Notes: generated from the sequence alone by a model not told the origin. Counted from the first letter of the stretch, positions 22,683 through 35,714 are shown. The stretch is 64,000 bases of DNA from Dipteris shenzhenensis (GCA_047967505.1 CM106541.1); one strand, 5' to 3'. Numbers and translations are program-made.

Positions 22683-22979
22683 AACCATTTGGAGATGGGG
22701 GATCAAGCATAAAATAGTGTAGGGAGAGAAGTATATGTAAAGACAACCTTTATTACTTAAGAAAAGGGCTCATAGCCTATTATAACAGCCATGGCTGCAA
22801 TAGTGCTCATGCAACACAATTGGTAATGCTCAACTCTCTCGACTCATTTCCTCTCACCTCCACTCTAGGCAAAAGAATGTATTAAACTAAGAAATATGAT
22901 GAGCAATACCAATTGCAATAGTAGTAACAATGACCCGTTCTACTTTGAGTGTGAGCCTTAAGCAAAGAAAGGATAATCA
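22683..22979. mobile_element. Unrelated insertion of about 300 bp in satellite array 1
   Basis: The satellite is interrupted after GATGGGCACAA and resumes at CTTCAACTAGGTGG. About 15 bp of monomer (TACTTTGCACACACC) are missing at the site. The insert has no similarity to the monomer and no clear inverted ends or target duplication. The matching place in array 2 (about 59150) is uninterrupted, so it arose after the two arrays separated. Its class is unknown; it could also be filler DNA from a repaired break. Confidence 0.6.
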
Positions 22980-25900
22980 CTTCAACTAGGTGGAATTGAC
23001 TTACATGCAAAGTGGCACACCCATCCCATAAGTGCTTGATCGGGATAACATACCTAGCAGCGTGCTTTTTTTACGGATGTGCATGACACGAGCAAAAATA
23101 GTATTTAATGCTCGATCGACCATGCAAAGGATATCTGATGGGCACAACACTTTTCCTACACCGCAAGCTAGGTGGTATTGAAATTTTCTCAAAGAGGCAC
23201 ACCCATCCAATAAGTACTTGGTCAGATAACACACCTAAGGGGGTGTTTTTTTACGGATGTGCATATCACTAGGGAAAAAGTAGTGTATAATGCATGATCG
23301 ACCATGCAAATCATATCCAATAGTGACAATACTTTGTACGCACCTCAAGGTGGTTTAAACGGACTTGCGTGCAAAGTGGAGCCCCCATCCGATAAGTACT
23401 TGTTTAATTAACACACTTAGAACCGTGTTTTTTCATGGTTGTGCATGACACTAAGGCAAAAACGTTGTTTTATGCTTGACTGACAATGCAAAGCATATCT
23501 AATGGGCGCAATACTTTGCACACACCTTCAACTAGGTGGAATTGACTTACATGCAAAGTGGCACTCCTATCCCATAAGTGCTTGATCGGATAACATACCT
23601 AGCAGTGAATTTTTTTACGGATGTGCATGACACTAGAGCAAAAATAGTATTTATTGCTCAATCGATCATGCAAAGGATATCCGATGGGCACAACACTTTT
23701 CGTACACCTCAACCTATGTGGTATTTGAATGTTCTCAAAGAGGCACACCCATCCGATCAGTACTTGGTCAGATAACACACCTAAGGGCGTGTTTTTTTGC
23801 AGATGTGCATCACTCGGGAAAAAATGGTGTATAATGCATGATCGACCATGCAAAGCATATACGATGGTGACAATACTGTGCACACACCTCAACGTAGTTG
23901 AAACAAACTTGTGTGCAAAGTGAAGCCCCCATCCGATAAGTAGTTGTTTAATTAACATACTTAGGACCATGTTTTTTCATGGTTGTGCATGACACTAAGG
24001 CAAAAACGGTGTTTTATGCTTGATCGACAATGCAAAGCATATCCGATGGGCACAATACTTTGCACACACCTTAATCTAGGTGGTTAACTTACATGCAAAG
24101 TGGCACTCCCATCCCATAAGTGCTTGATCGGATAACATACCTAGCAGTGTGTTTTTTTACGGATGTGCATGACACTAGAGCAAAAATAGTATTTAATGCT
24201 CGATTGACCATGCAAAGGATATCCAATGGGCACAACACTTTTCGTACACCTCAACCTAGGTGGTATTGAAATGTTCTCACTGAGTCACACCCATCCGATA
24301 AGTACTTGGTCAGATAACACACCTAATGGCATGTTTTTTTGTGGATGTCCATATCACTAAGAAAAAAATGATGTATAATGCGTGATCGACCATGCAAAGC
24401 ATATCTAATGGTGACAATACTTTGCACGCACCTCAACGTAGTTGAAATGGACTTGCGTACAAAGTGGAGCCCCCACCCGATAAGTACTTATTTGAAGAAC
24501 ACACCTACGGCCGTGTTTTTATATGGTTGTGCATGACACAAAGGCAAAAACGGTGTTTTATGCTTGATCGACAATGCAAAGCATATCCGATGGGCACAAT
24601 CTTTGCACACACCTTCAACTAGGTGGAATTGACTTACATGAAAAGTTGCATTCCCATCGCATAAGTACTTGATCGGATAACACACCTAGCAGCATGTTTT
24701 TTTACGGATGTGCATGACACTAAGGCAAAAATGGTATTTAATGCTGGATCGATCATGCAAAGCATATCCAATGGGCACAATAATTTTTCTACACCTTAAC
24801 CTAGGTGGTATTGAAATGTTCTCAAAGAGGCACACCCATCCAATAAGTACTTGGTCAGATAACATACCTAAGGGCATGTTTTTTTGCGGATGTGCATATC
24901 ACTACGAGAAAAATGTTGTATAATGCATAATCGACCATGCAGAGCATATCCGATGGTGAAAATACTTTGCACGCATCTCAATCTAGTTGAAACGGACTTG
25001 CATGCAAACTGGAGCCCCCATCCGATGATTAACACACTTAGGACCGTGTTTTTTCATGGTTGTGCATGACACTAAGGCAAGAACGGTGTTTTATGCTTGA
25101 TCGACAATGCAAAGCATATCCGATGGGCACAATACTTTGCACACACCTTCATATAGGTGGAATTGACTTACATGCAAAGTGGCACTCCCATCCCATAAGT
25201 GCTTGATCAGATAACATACCTAGCAACGTGTTTTTTTACGGATGTGCATGACACTAGAGCAAAAATAGTATTTAATGCTCGATCGACCATGCAAAGGATA
25301 TCTGATGGGCACAACACTTTTCGTACGCCTCAACCTAGGTGGTATTGAAATGTTCTCAAAGATTCACACCCATCCGATAAGTACTTGGTTAGATAACACA
25401 CCTAAGGGCGTGTTTTCTTACGGATGTGCATATCACTAGAGAAAAAATGGTATATAAGGCATGATCGACCATGTAAAGCATATCCAATGGTGAAAATACT
25501 TTGCACGCACCTCAATGTAGTTGAAACGGACTTGCGTGCAAAGTGGAGCCCCCATCCGATAAGTACTTGTTTGAATAACACACCTAGGATCATGTGTTTT
25601 CGTGGTTGTGCATGACACTAAGGCAAAAATGGTGTTTTATGCTTGATCGACAATGCAAAGCATATCCGATGGGCACAATACTTTGCACACACCTTCAACT
25701 ATGTGGGATTGACTTACATGCAAAGTGGCACGACCATCCCATAAGTGCTTGATCGGATAACATACCTAGCAACGTGTTTTTTTACGGATGTGCATGACAC
25801 TAGAGCAAAAATAATCTTTAATGCTCGATCGACCATGCAAAGGATATCCGATGGGCACAACACTTTTCGTAGTTGAAACAGACTTGCTTGCAAAGTGGAG

Positions 25901-27330
25901 CCCCCATCCGATAAGTACTTGTTTGATTAAGACACCTAGGACCGTGTTTTTTCATCGTTGTGCACGACACTAAGGAAAAAACATTGTTTTATGCTTGATC
26001 GACAATGCAAAGCATATCCGATGGGCATAATAATTTGCACACACCTTCAACTAGGTGGAATTGACTTACATGCAAAGTGGCACTCCCATCCCATAAGTGC
26101 TTGATTGGATAACATACCGAGCAGCGTGTTTTTTTCCGGATGTGCATGACACTAGAGCAAAAATAGTATTTATTACTCGATCGATCATGCAAAGGATATC
26201 CAATGGGCACAACACTTTTCGTACACCTCAACCTAGGTGGTATTGGAATGTTCTCAAAGAGGCAACCCATCCGATAAGTATTTGGTCAGATAACACACCT
26301 AAGGGCGTGTTTTTTTGCGGATGTGCATATCACTCGGGAAAAAATGGTGTATAATGCGTGATCGACCATGCAAAGCATATCCGATGGTGATAATACTTTG
26401 CATGCACCTCAATGTAGTTGAAACAGACTTGCGTGCAAAGTGGAGCCCCCTTCCGATAAGTACTTGTTTGAATAACACACCTAGGGCTGTGTTTTTATAT
26501 GGTTGTGCATGACACTAAGGCAAAAATGGTGTTTTATGCTTGATCCACAATGCAAAGCATATCCGATGGGCACAATACTTTGCACACACCTTCAACCAGG
26601 TGGAATTGACTTACATGCAAAGTGGCATTCCCATCGCATAAGTACTTGATCGGATAACACACCTAGCAGCGTGTTTTTTTTACGGATGTGCATGACACTA
26701 GAGTAAAAATAGTAGTTAATGCTCGATCGACCATGCAAAGCATATCCAATGGGAACAATACTTTTCCTATGCCTTAACCTAGGTGGTATTGAATTTTTTT
26801 CAAAGAGGCACACCCATCCGATAAGTACTTGGTCAAATAACATACCTAAGGGCGTGTTTTTTTACAGATGTGCATATCACTACGGGAAGAACGTTGTATA
26901 ATGTGTAATCGACCATGCAAAGCATATCCGATGGTGAAAATACTTTGCACGCATCTCAACCTAGTTGAAACGGACTTGCGTGAAAAGTGGAGCCCCCATC
27001 CAATAAGTACTTTGATTAACACACTTAGGGCCGTGTTTTTTCATGGTTGTGCATGATACTAAGGCAAAAATGGCGTTTTATGCTTGATCGACAATGCAAA
27101 GCATATCCGATGGGCACAATACTTTGCACAAACCTTCAACTAGCTGGAATTGACTTACATTTAAAGTGGCACACCCATCCCATAAGTGCTTGATTGGATA
27201 ACATACCTAGCAGGCTCGTGTTTTTTTACGGATGTGCATGACACTAGAGCAAAAATAGTATTTAATGCTTAATCGACCATGCAAAGGATAACTTGGCATG
27301 TTCATCTAATGAGTACTTGATCAGATAACT
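22980..27330. repeat. Satellite array 1, higher-order repeat part (3 x 182 = 546 bp)
   Basis: Three monomer types alternate. Type A starts GATGGGCACAATACTTTGC and contains GTGCTTGATCGGATAACATA; type B starts GATGGGCACAACACTTTTC; type C starts GATGGTGACAATACTTTGC and contains AAAGTGGAGCCCCCATCC. The A-B-C order makes a 546-bp higher-order unit, with some local deletions (for example near 25870, where B is fused to C). The last monomer is cut at about 27290 and leads into the 5' flank of the DUF7869-like frame. Confidence 0.9.
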
Positions 27331-27454
27331 TCTCCCACCAATAAATTAAGTACTAATTAAAAATTATAATAAATGAGTAGATTATTAAAAAGAGACTAAT
27401 ATTTATGTAATTGTTGCTACTGCAGCTTGCTTGTGAAGGACTCTCACAAAGGAG
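27331..27454 (+). promoter_or_regulatory. AT-rich 5' flank with a splice-acceptor-like site
   Basis: AT-rich DNA ends in TAATTGTTGCTACTGCAG at 27408-27425, a good plant 3' splice site. It is kept in copy 2 (upstream of 63049). A TGA in the following frame (27433) then precedes the ATG at 27455, so translation would begin in this exon and any upstream exon would be untranslated. Confidence 0.4.
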
Positions 27455-30400
27455 ATGGCTATAGATTTTGTTCCAGGGATGGATGTGATTTTATGTAGCA
27501 AAAGAGAAGTAGTTGCATTTGCTAAAATCCATGATAGTGATCCCAATTCAGTTTGCCACTTTCGAAGACTTGGCAAAGATAAGGTGGCAGTTACTATATC
27601 AAAGATTCTTAGTGCACATGTTGAGCTAAAGTATAAATGTGGAGATATGGAAACGCTTGGAGATGTTATGCCCTACAATACATCCAATAAATCATTTATA
27701 GCATGGGACAAAGATGAGACTTATGCAACAGACATTATCAAGAATACAAAGTGCACCACCTTGGATTTTACTATAGGGGACATTTTACAAATGAGATCAT
27801 TTGCAAATAAGACTATAGCAGAAGGTGAAGTATTGGGATTTGAACAAGTGGAGCAATGGTCATTTGCACAGATAAGGATTCTAAAAGTCACTGATGATGG
27901 TATGGTTGATAACATAACATCCTTATGTGATCCCTACTATGAGGTAGGCAAGAATATGAGATGGAGCATGCAATTTTTAAACATGAGAAAGAGGCACGTG
28001 GTTTTCAATGATAAAGACAAGGTATACTACAATATCAAAGGACCTAAAATGCGTGCCCATGTGCCAGGCTCTATCACTTCAAATGTGGATGATTTCAATA
28101 TACTCAATTATAGAAGTGACATCTTATCTGAAGTGGATGAGTTCATTGGTTCCGAGAAACAAAATGATTTTAGAAGCGAAGCCTTATCTGGGGTGGATGA
28201 ATTCTTGCACAGTGAGAAGGGCAAAGGTTTCCATAGCGATGTTTTGTCAAGTGTGGATGAGTTCATGCATATTAACAAACCTGGTGTCAATCAAGCTTGT
28301 GGATTTGTGAAAGCCATGCAAGATGTCCCAATGAGTGATGTTTTCTCAGGAGTGGAAGAGTTTCAAGGTTCTCAATACTCTCGTAGAATATTGAATTCAT
28401 TGAATGGTCCTAAGAGTATGTTAAAATGGAGGATGAGATCAACATAGGATTATTCAATATTTAACTTTGATTGTGATATGGACAAGGATGCAACGACCAA
28501 TCATGGATGCTTGGTTACAAACAAATGTGAGGAGAAGAAGTACATAAATACAGATAACAATGTGCACGAGGAACGAAAACGGTCATACATATGCATGAAG
28601 AGAAAGCGAATCCAGGCAGATCCACAAAAGCAACCAAAGAGGAAGAGAGTAATGAAGAAGGAGAACATGTTAAATGCCTTGGGATATCTATGTTGCAAGT
28701 GAAGATGTATGCGCTTCATTGATCTTGCAGACATCAGGGAATGTAGAGGACACGTGTGGCAAAGAAGAGGAAGCGAAAGAAATGAATATCTTCTCACAAG
28801 TCTCTCTTGCTTTCTTTAGAATGTCAATAAAAACCTAAGTTCAAGACAAAAGGTAAAACCTCTCATAAATGGAAAAAGGATTTGCAATAAGGCATATTGC
28901 AATATTACTGGATTATCCCATGGTACATATTGGGATTTAGTCACCAAGGCAAAGGGCAGCAACAAATTTAGCATTCACGGTAATAGAGGAAGGTCCAAAT
29001 CAAGAATCTCAACTGTCAGGGTAGCAGCAATTTTGCAAGACTTCATACATGAAAATGCTTTACTTCAACCACATATATCTACCAAACTCCCTAACGGTGA
29101 CGCGATCACTGAAATGCACCTTCCAATGGGCTTGACAAAGCTCGAAGTATTTGACTCTATTGCAGAAAAGCAAAGGCAAAGAGGGGATGCCGTAGCTTCT
29201 TCTCATACTTTGTATACTCTTTGGAAGAAGAACTTTGGATATGTTAAAATCCCAAGGAGGCAAAAAATGTCAAAGTGCAATGTCTATGATGATTTAAAGC
29301 GAGCGATTGAGAGTGCAACATGTCCAAATCAAAGGGAATTATACAAAAAAAACCGAAAATCTCATCATGACCTTATTCGACATTCTAGACAAAAATATGC
29401 ATTTTGGAAGGAGCAAGCTATTTCGCATCCCGATGACTACATGTGCCTTAACTTCTATTATGAAGGCAATTCGCAATATACATGCATAAAAAGGTCGCCT
29501 ACCACCGACTTTGAGAATACAAGCTGATAATTGCTGGCGAGAAAATAAGAATGTACTCATGTTTGTATTTTGCTGCATGCTAGTTGCTCATCGAATCTTC
29601 AATGAGGTCGAATGTGGATTTTTGTATGTTGGGCATACACATGAGGATATCGATCATGTTCTTAGCACAGTCTCAAGGGAGCTTAAATGCAAGGATGTGG
29701 AGACAAAGATGACTTGGTAAGAAGATGTGGCAGGCAAGTTGGTGGTCGTAAGGAAAGTACAATATGTGAGAGGCTCGAAAGAATGTATGATTGGAAGAGC
29801 TTCATTCTACCTTTCATACAAACGGGTGGTGATGCATTGATAGGTTATACCAATCCACACTACTTTCATTTTTTTTTTAAAGATGAAAAACCTATAATGC
29901 AATGGCAACAGTATTCTCATGATACAAAATGGGAACCTGAAGAAGCTTATAGTCTCTTAACTTCAATTCCCAGCAAGGAAAGGTATCCAACATGGGCTCC
30001 TATACAAGAATTCAATGAGAGGTCTAACTTTCAAATAGAAGGATTAAAAGCATTTATTACATACAAAGAGGAAATGCTCCGAAGATATCCTGATTCGAAG
30101 CCTACTTGGAGAGAACACACTACCACTGTAATTAATAAGACACGAAATTTAATAAAGGACCTTGAGAGAATGCGAGGCTCAAAGGATGTCAAGGAAGAAT
30201 GCAATATGTTTTGGCCAAATGTTCATAATGATTTGCGCCCAGCTCCAGTCTTTGAAAATGAATTTGTATCATTACTCCCACATCCATATTGTGGACCAAA
30301 GAAGAGAGAGTTTATGCCACAAGTAGATATAGAGGTCGGTTGTTTTGTTGTGGTTTGGCCATCGGATGATGAATATGAGAATGTGAAGTTTTGGGTTGCA

Positions 30401-30745
30401 AAAGTAGTTGACGTGCAAAGAGATGACCAAGGGAGAGCTACAACATTTACAGTGGTATGGTATGAGCCAAAGGACAAGAAGGAGAATATGGATAACAACA
30501 CATTGTATACTAATTGTATAATGAAGGAGTGGGTCCCAAATGATGAAGCGGTCTCTCAAGTTTCGACGGAGACAATCATAGTGTCTTGGCATTCAAGGGC
30601 AAAGAAATCAAAGAAGCACATGGGATATGAGGTAGAAGGAAAAATAAAAATACCACAGCAAACTATTTTGCATATACACGAATTTTTAAGGATGCTTGCC
30701 ATGGGGGAAGTAGAAGGAGATAGCGCAAATGAAGAATGTCCATGA
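27455..30745 (+). pseudogene. DUF7869-like (GHTHEDID family) protein, decayed
   Basis: The frame opens with MAIDFVPGMDVILCSKREVV and runs without introns. It has stops at 28445 (TAG), 28700 (TGA) and 28817 (TAG), and changes frame near 29450 and 29700. Residues 1-120 faintly resemble the DUF8039 domain found in plant transposon proteins (low confidence). Residues about 215-310 hold four or five repeats of about 20 residues built on S-D-x-L-S-x-V-D-E-F. Next come a basic nuclear-type stretch, CC..CM, and ICNKAYCNITGLSHGTYWDL. ADNCWRENKN lies at about 29523-29552, VGHTHEDIDH at 29628-29657, and NPHYFHFFF and a C-terminal FWVAKVVDV/VVWYEP module (BAH-like in look) follow. The order matches DUF7869 proteins as I know them. 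A block between HPDDYMC and LTSIM is missing. Likely a dead transposon-type gene. Confidence 0.7.
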
Positions 30746-30839
30746 TTAAAGCTTTGTATTGAAGTCCATTGAAGGATTTTATTTGGGTACTAGGCAAGAA
30801 GCCAATCCAAGACAATTATAATCAGAGTCATCACCTCCT

Positions 30840-31225
30840 ATGTCAAATGAGAGTCAAAATATGCATTGGATGTCACCCAAGGGTCAAGACTTGCCAAGAC
30901 AATAGGGAGTTAATGCAGATGGCACCTGGAAAGAGACTATCACATTGAGCAATAAGACAATGGGGAGTCAATGCACCTGTATTTTGCACTGGTCGATGTC
31001 ACCCAAGGGTCAAGGCTTGGCAAGACAATAGGGAGTTAATGCAGATGGCACCTGGCAAGGGACTATCGCATTGAGCAATAAGACAATGGGGAGTCAATGC
31101 ACCCAAGGAGAAAGGCTTGGCAAGACAAGTGGGAGTCAAATTATGCAGATGGCACCTAGCAAGGGACTGTCGTGACATTGAGCAATAAGACAATGGGGAG
31201 TCAAATTATGCAGATGGCACGAATT
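30840..31225. repeat. Minisatellite downstream of the DUF7869-like frame
   Basis: Three imperfect copies of a unit of about 95-126 bp containing GACAATAGGGAGTTAATGCA, GATGGCACCTGG and GAGCAATAAGACAATGGGGA. The first two copies start at about 30873 and 30999. Confidence 0.85.
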
Positions 31226-34200
31226 GAGGCTCTTTAAGAGCAACAATTTAAATTGTAAACATATGTTCAATCTATATCATTTTAAATATAAAGACTCTAG
31301 CTGAGAGCAATGTCTCTCAATGTAATCATATAATAATAGCTATAATTGCTATTATACCTCTTTGGTTCAATACAAAACTTGGGTCTTATGGCATCATGTC
31401 TTTTTTCTATTTATTAAAAGTTTTAAAAATTTTGTGCATATTGCGAGTGACAATGTTATTTTCATGAAATATTTAAGTCTCCTTTCATGGATTTATAAAT
31501 TTATCACGTTAAGGAAAAATGTCAAGGAAAAATATTAAAAATAATTAAATTAACAAATAACTTAGATATAGCTAGAATTTCTAATATAGGATTATTTCAA
31601 ATTCTTGCATGTTGATGCAAAGGTATAGATTGAAAAAATAATATTTTTATGTGAATATGATAGTGCCACAAAGTGACCTTTTGATTTGGGAAGAATATTT
31701 TCAGAAAGTAAAATTTTGATTTGGGAAGGATATTTTCACAAAGTAAAGTTTTCATTTGGGAAGGATTTTTGGGCTTCATCCAAAAACGATAGAAAAAGTC
31801 CAAAACTAATGAAATAGGTGTTAAGAACAAGAATACAACTTATCCTAATATCAAAGTGGATTTAACAGACCAAGACCATTTGACAAACAATTACATTCTA
31901 ACTTGATAAAGACCAAGCAAACTTTGTTTGAATCGAGAATTTTTTCATTAGTACAAAGAAACTAGATTGGGAAAATGGTGACTCAACATTGGTGTTAAAG
32001 GAGGGTTAAAGGTAATTGGCAATACCACTATTACATTACTCCCAGCTCATACTATTGACTTAACATTTTATGAAAATACAACAAAAGCACAGTTACTTCA
32101 AAGTACATATGCAAATCCTATAGGGACAGTTGCAATTTTGGATTTGGAAGGGAGATATCAAGGTTAGAACTTTACAAGCCACTGTTTGAAAGTCGCGGAT
32201 GGCATAAATGACAATGAGTATTAGTTGATCTATGGTTATTCCCAATTCTTACTTATTACACAAAAATAAGAGATAGTTCACTAAGCTTTTTACATCTTGT
32301 CTATCTAGCTTACATTCTACAATGATCATGAAGACATTAAAAATGAGATGTTGAGGATGCAAAACGATCGACATTCAGCTATATACATAATCAAAAATAT
32401 CACTACAAGCAAACAGATAGCTAGTAGGTCATTGCAATTTGCAACTTACTCAATAGTAATCCATGTCACCGATACTTCTATTTTAAACAACCTTATAACA
32501 ATGTACACACATTATCAAAGCCAAGACATCAGCAATCAAATAGTAACTAATCATTTAGCACGATGTTTTACTCACATTGTCATGCAATTCCATTTTGATT
32601 TTCATCAATTGGCTATTAACGAGAAATTTTGTGTCCTTTATCATTTCTATTGTGTAAGCTGCTTGTCCTTTTTAATACCCCTGGCTCTCATTGCCATACT
32701 TAGATTATAATACAAAAAATTGGAAAAGAAAATACTTATAACTACATGCGTTCCTAGAAGCATGTGCAAGCTAAAAACATTAACTTCAGATTGCAAAGAT
32801 CAAGACAAATAACGGCAATCATATTCAAGTCAACATGAAATATCTTTGGATATCTCCACCGCTTGGACTAGATTCTTCAATTAACTACTTCCTTAAGAAG
32901 AATGAAAAGGAACTCTGATGGAAATTTAGTCAAGTATATGTTCATGGAGACTTTGCACTGACTTCTAGGAACTTGCTAAATGGATACTTATGCACTAATG
33001 AAATGGAAAAATAGAAAAGACTGTGAAAACTAATGTGATTCCAAATATATGCTAATAGACAAAAGAATCTACAAACTATGACTTGATATCTACACTTGTA
33101 TTGAAAAAGCTATTATTTACAAGATGGAAAGCCTCGATTTTTAATCATGGAATGTTACAATGACAAACATTACAATCCAATTTGAAACAATACAACATTC
33201 GAATTGACAAAATAATATAGTAAACGTGTTAGCCCCATACTTTTTTATAATGGACTAGCATGAACCATTGATCATGTTTTGTTATACCACCACTTACAAA
33301 AAGTTAGAAATTATGAATATACCCCAGGTGGTTACTTGTTTGATACTACAAAATTCTTGTTACAAATAGATTTGACATTCGGGCAAGCACTTGTTTGTCA
33401 ACTACGATGAAAAGAAACAAACACCAATCCATTTGACAAACAACTACTATTACCTGCATACTTTGAAATGTCATTGGCACATCGAACTGAAAGCTAGTGC
33501 AAACCACAGCTCCTCTGTTGCTCTTACCTTTGTGCAATCTCCATAAACTATTGTTCTTGCCTCCATGCATACTTATTAGGTCCATCTCTTCCTTGTGCTA
33601 CAGCAAACTTCTATCCATATTGTCACCTATTTGGAACTCAACCTAGGGCATCAGATCCATAGCCAATCAGCATCAGAGTAGGAATACCATGTAGTAGATG
33701 TTGATTTATGGCAGCAGTAATCAAATCTACATCGCAGCTCAAATTAACACTCTTTCTCAATCGCTTATGCATTCATTTGTCCATAGTAGACTCCCCTCTC
33801 CATTAAATTGCATTGAATTCTCGCTATAGGTTTAAACAAGATCTTGTTGTGTGTCTATCACATGAGGCATAACCTAGAAGGTCTTGCAAAGAACCTAGAA
33901 GGATGGCATTTATCAGGATCCTCAATTTTATTGATTTACTATGTTTATGTTGGGCCACATTAACTAAATATGGTGCACATCCTAGAGGAGTGGCCTAGAA
34001 GACCTTCTTAGCTCACTGATTGTGGGACTTGAAAACCTAGTGGTCGCTAAAGATATGCTTGAGGTTGCATTCGTTATATCCTTTATTTTCTTAGAAGATT
34101 GATTCTAAAGGTACCACCATGCTACATGACTTATGATTCATTAATCATTGATCTTAATTCAATAATCCCTACGTAATATTAGAGAAAATGAATTTGGAAT

Positions 34201-35180
34201 CTTAAAGTCAACAATGAATTAAGTAGAGCATTAAACAATTTGAAAATTCTATGGATATTACAATGGTTGGTCCAAGATGCCATTAGTATTTAGTGATTAA
34301 TTCTCCAACTATCTTAAATTTAAGAGTGATCCTAGAAAATATTAGACCATCTTTTGATAAGTTTAAAAAATCTTAGAGTTTCTTGTTATGAATAATACCT
34401 TTTCTTTTGAAGTTTTGTTTCAGAGCCCTTTCCTTTGAAGGGTAAAAATCCTCAAGAAGAGGCTTGTAGACTTTCAATGGGGCTTGGATTCCAAAGGAGG
34501 AGGCATGTAAGTAAAATCTAGGAAAAGAGATGATAGTGATGGGTTGAAGATGAGGACAATAGCAAAAAAGAAGTTACTAATTGTTGGTATGACAAAAACT
34601 ATAGAGAGATATTGAATAGTAGAAGGAAGAAGGTACAAGTAGGTGGGCCATGACTAACAACAAGTTAGAAAAGAAGATAAAGACTTGTTTGGTTGCTAGA
34701 AGGAATAGACACTAACATGCCTATCTGATTTGAAAACAATGTAGAGAGACCTTGAATGATAGAAGAAATAAAGCGCAAGCGAAAGATCCATGACTAAAGA
34801 CAAGGAAAAAGCAAGATAGTGAGAGAGATCTAAGATCTTGAATGATAGAAGGAAGAAGGTGCAAGGAAAAGGCCCATGACTAAGAAGGTAGTTAGTATTT
34901 TGGTTCAAAATGTTGGAAAATTAATGACAATGCACACTCCTATCTCAAAACAACTCAAGAAAAAGTACTTGAGCAAGAGCTAGAAGGCATGACCCTAGGA
35001 GGCTAGCATAGCTAAACTGGAGGACAATGCCCATTCAAAGCTAAACAAAAGCCCAGGAAAGTTTCTTGCATTTAAAAAAAAACTATTTTAGGGAATGGTG
35101 GGCAAGCGAGACTAACAGACCTACGAAGGATTATGATCTGATATGACTCCATGATGATATTCTATTATTATGCAAGGCCA
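31226..35180. other. AT-rich region with no recognised gene
   Basis: Open frames are short and unconvincing. Two small palindromes (ACAATTTAAATTGT and TAATAGCTATAATTGCTATTA with one mismatch) lie at 31240-31360, perhaps marking the end of the unit to their left. Confidence 0.5.
34600..34890. repeat. Degenerate tandem repeat
   Basis: Three imperfect copies of a segment with TTGAATGATAGAAGGAAGAA and CCATGACTAA, at about 34605, 34740 and 34825. Spacing is irregular. Confidence 0.65.
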
Positions 35181-35189
35181 ATGGTTGAG

Positions 35190-35387
35190 GAGCCACAGAG
35201 AAATCGAACAATATTTCTTAGCCATAACCATCAATTGTTGAGATCTACTAGAGACTTTACCTTTAATATGTTGCAATTTCAAGACAATGCAGTCAATGAA
35301 ATTAACGTCTGTTAGTTTTTTGAATGTTTCCAATTGGATTCCCCACTAACGTTGAAAGAGCTTGAAAATGCAATGTTAGTGATGGCT
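35190..35387 (+). pseudogene. LINE RT fragment, left of the copia insertion
   Basis: The plus strand encodes DSPLTLKELENAMLVMAI at about 35335-35390, which resembles the start of a plant LINE reverse transcriptase (the segment just before the conserved KSPGPDG box). It is cut by copia LTR sequence. The continuing LINE RT appears on the other side of the copia element at 40346. Short similarity only. Confidence 0.45.
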
Positions 35388-35408
35388 ATTGCTTCCAACA
35401 CCCAACAG

Positions 35409-35420
35409 TGGTATCAGAGT
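35409..35420 (+). other. Primer-binding site of copia element 2
   Basis: TGGTATCAGAGT, one base after the LTR end (CAACA at 35403-35407), matching the initiator Met tRNA 3' end except at the last base. Confidence 0.85.
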
Positions 35421-35714
35421 AGGTCGAGAATCCATTCCCTCAGCCATTGACAGCTTTCCCAAGTTGTTTGGCAGCCTCTGGAGCTCTCATTCTTACTGGT
35501 ATTGCTGGTTTTCACACTCCCACGAGTGTTTGAGACCTTTCCAAGCACTTCTGTCGCGAAAAACCTCATCGCGAGAAGACCGTACTTTGGAGCAACTCTT
35601 GCGAAGGGAACTATTTTTTGGTTCATTTTCCAGCCTGCTACAGCAAAAAATGACCACATGCGAGCATTTATAGCCTCTGTATGGAATTTTGAACCTGCCA
35701 AAAAAAATTTTTAA

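Noticed and set aside
20877-27056. Dozens of similar short frames on both strands
   Set aside because: They recur with the 182-bp satellite monomer; repetition and lack of codon-level conservation argue against genes.
13978-31360. Terminal inverted repeats of the composite unit
   Set aside because: Looked for matching ends near 13400-13978 and 30745-31400; only unrelated small palindromes were seen.
35120-35140. A full 5' LTR for copia element 2 about 280 bp before the primer site
   Set aside because: Only the last 20 bp before 35407 match the 3' LTR; the sequence further left is LINE-like or unrelated.
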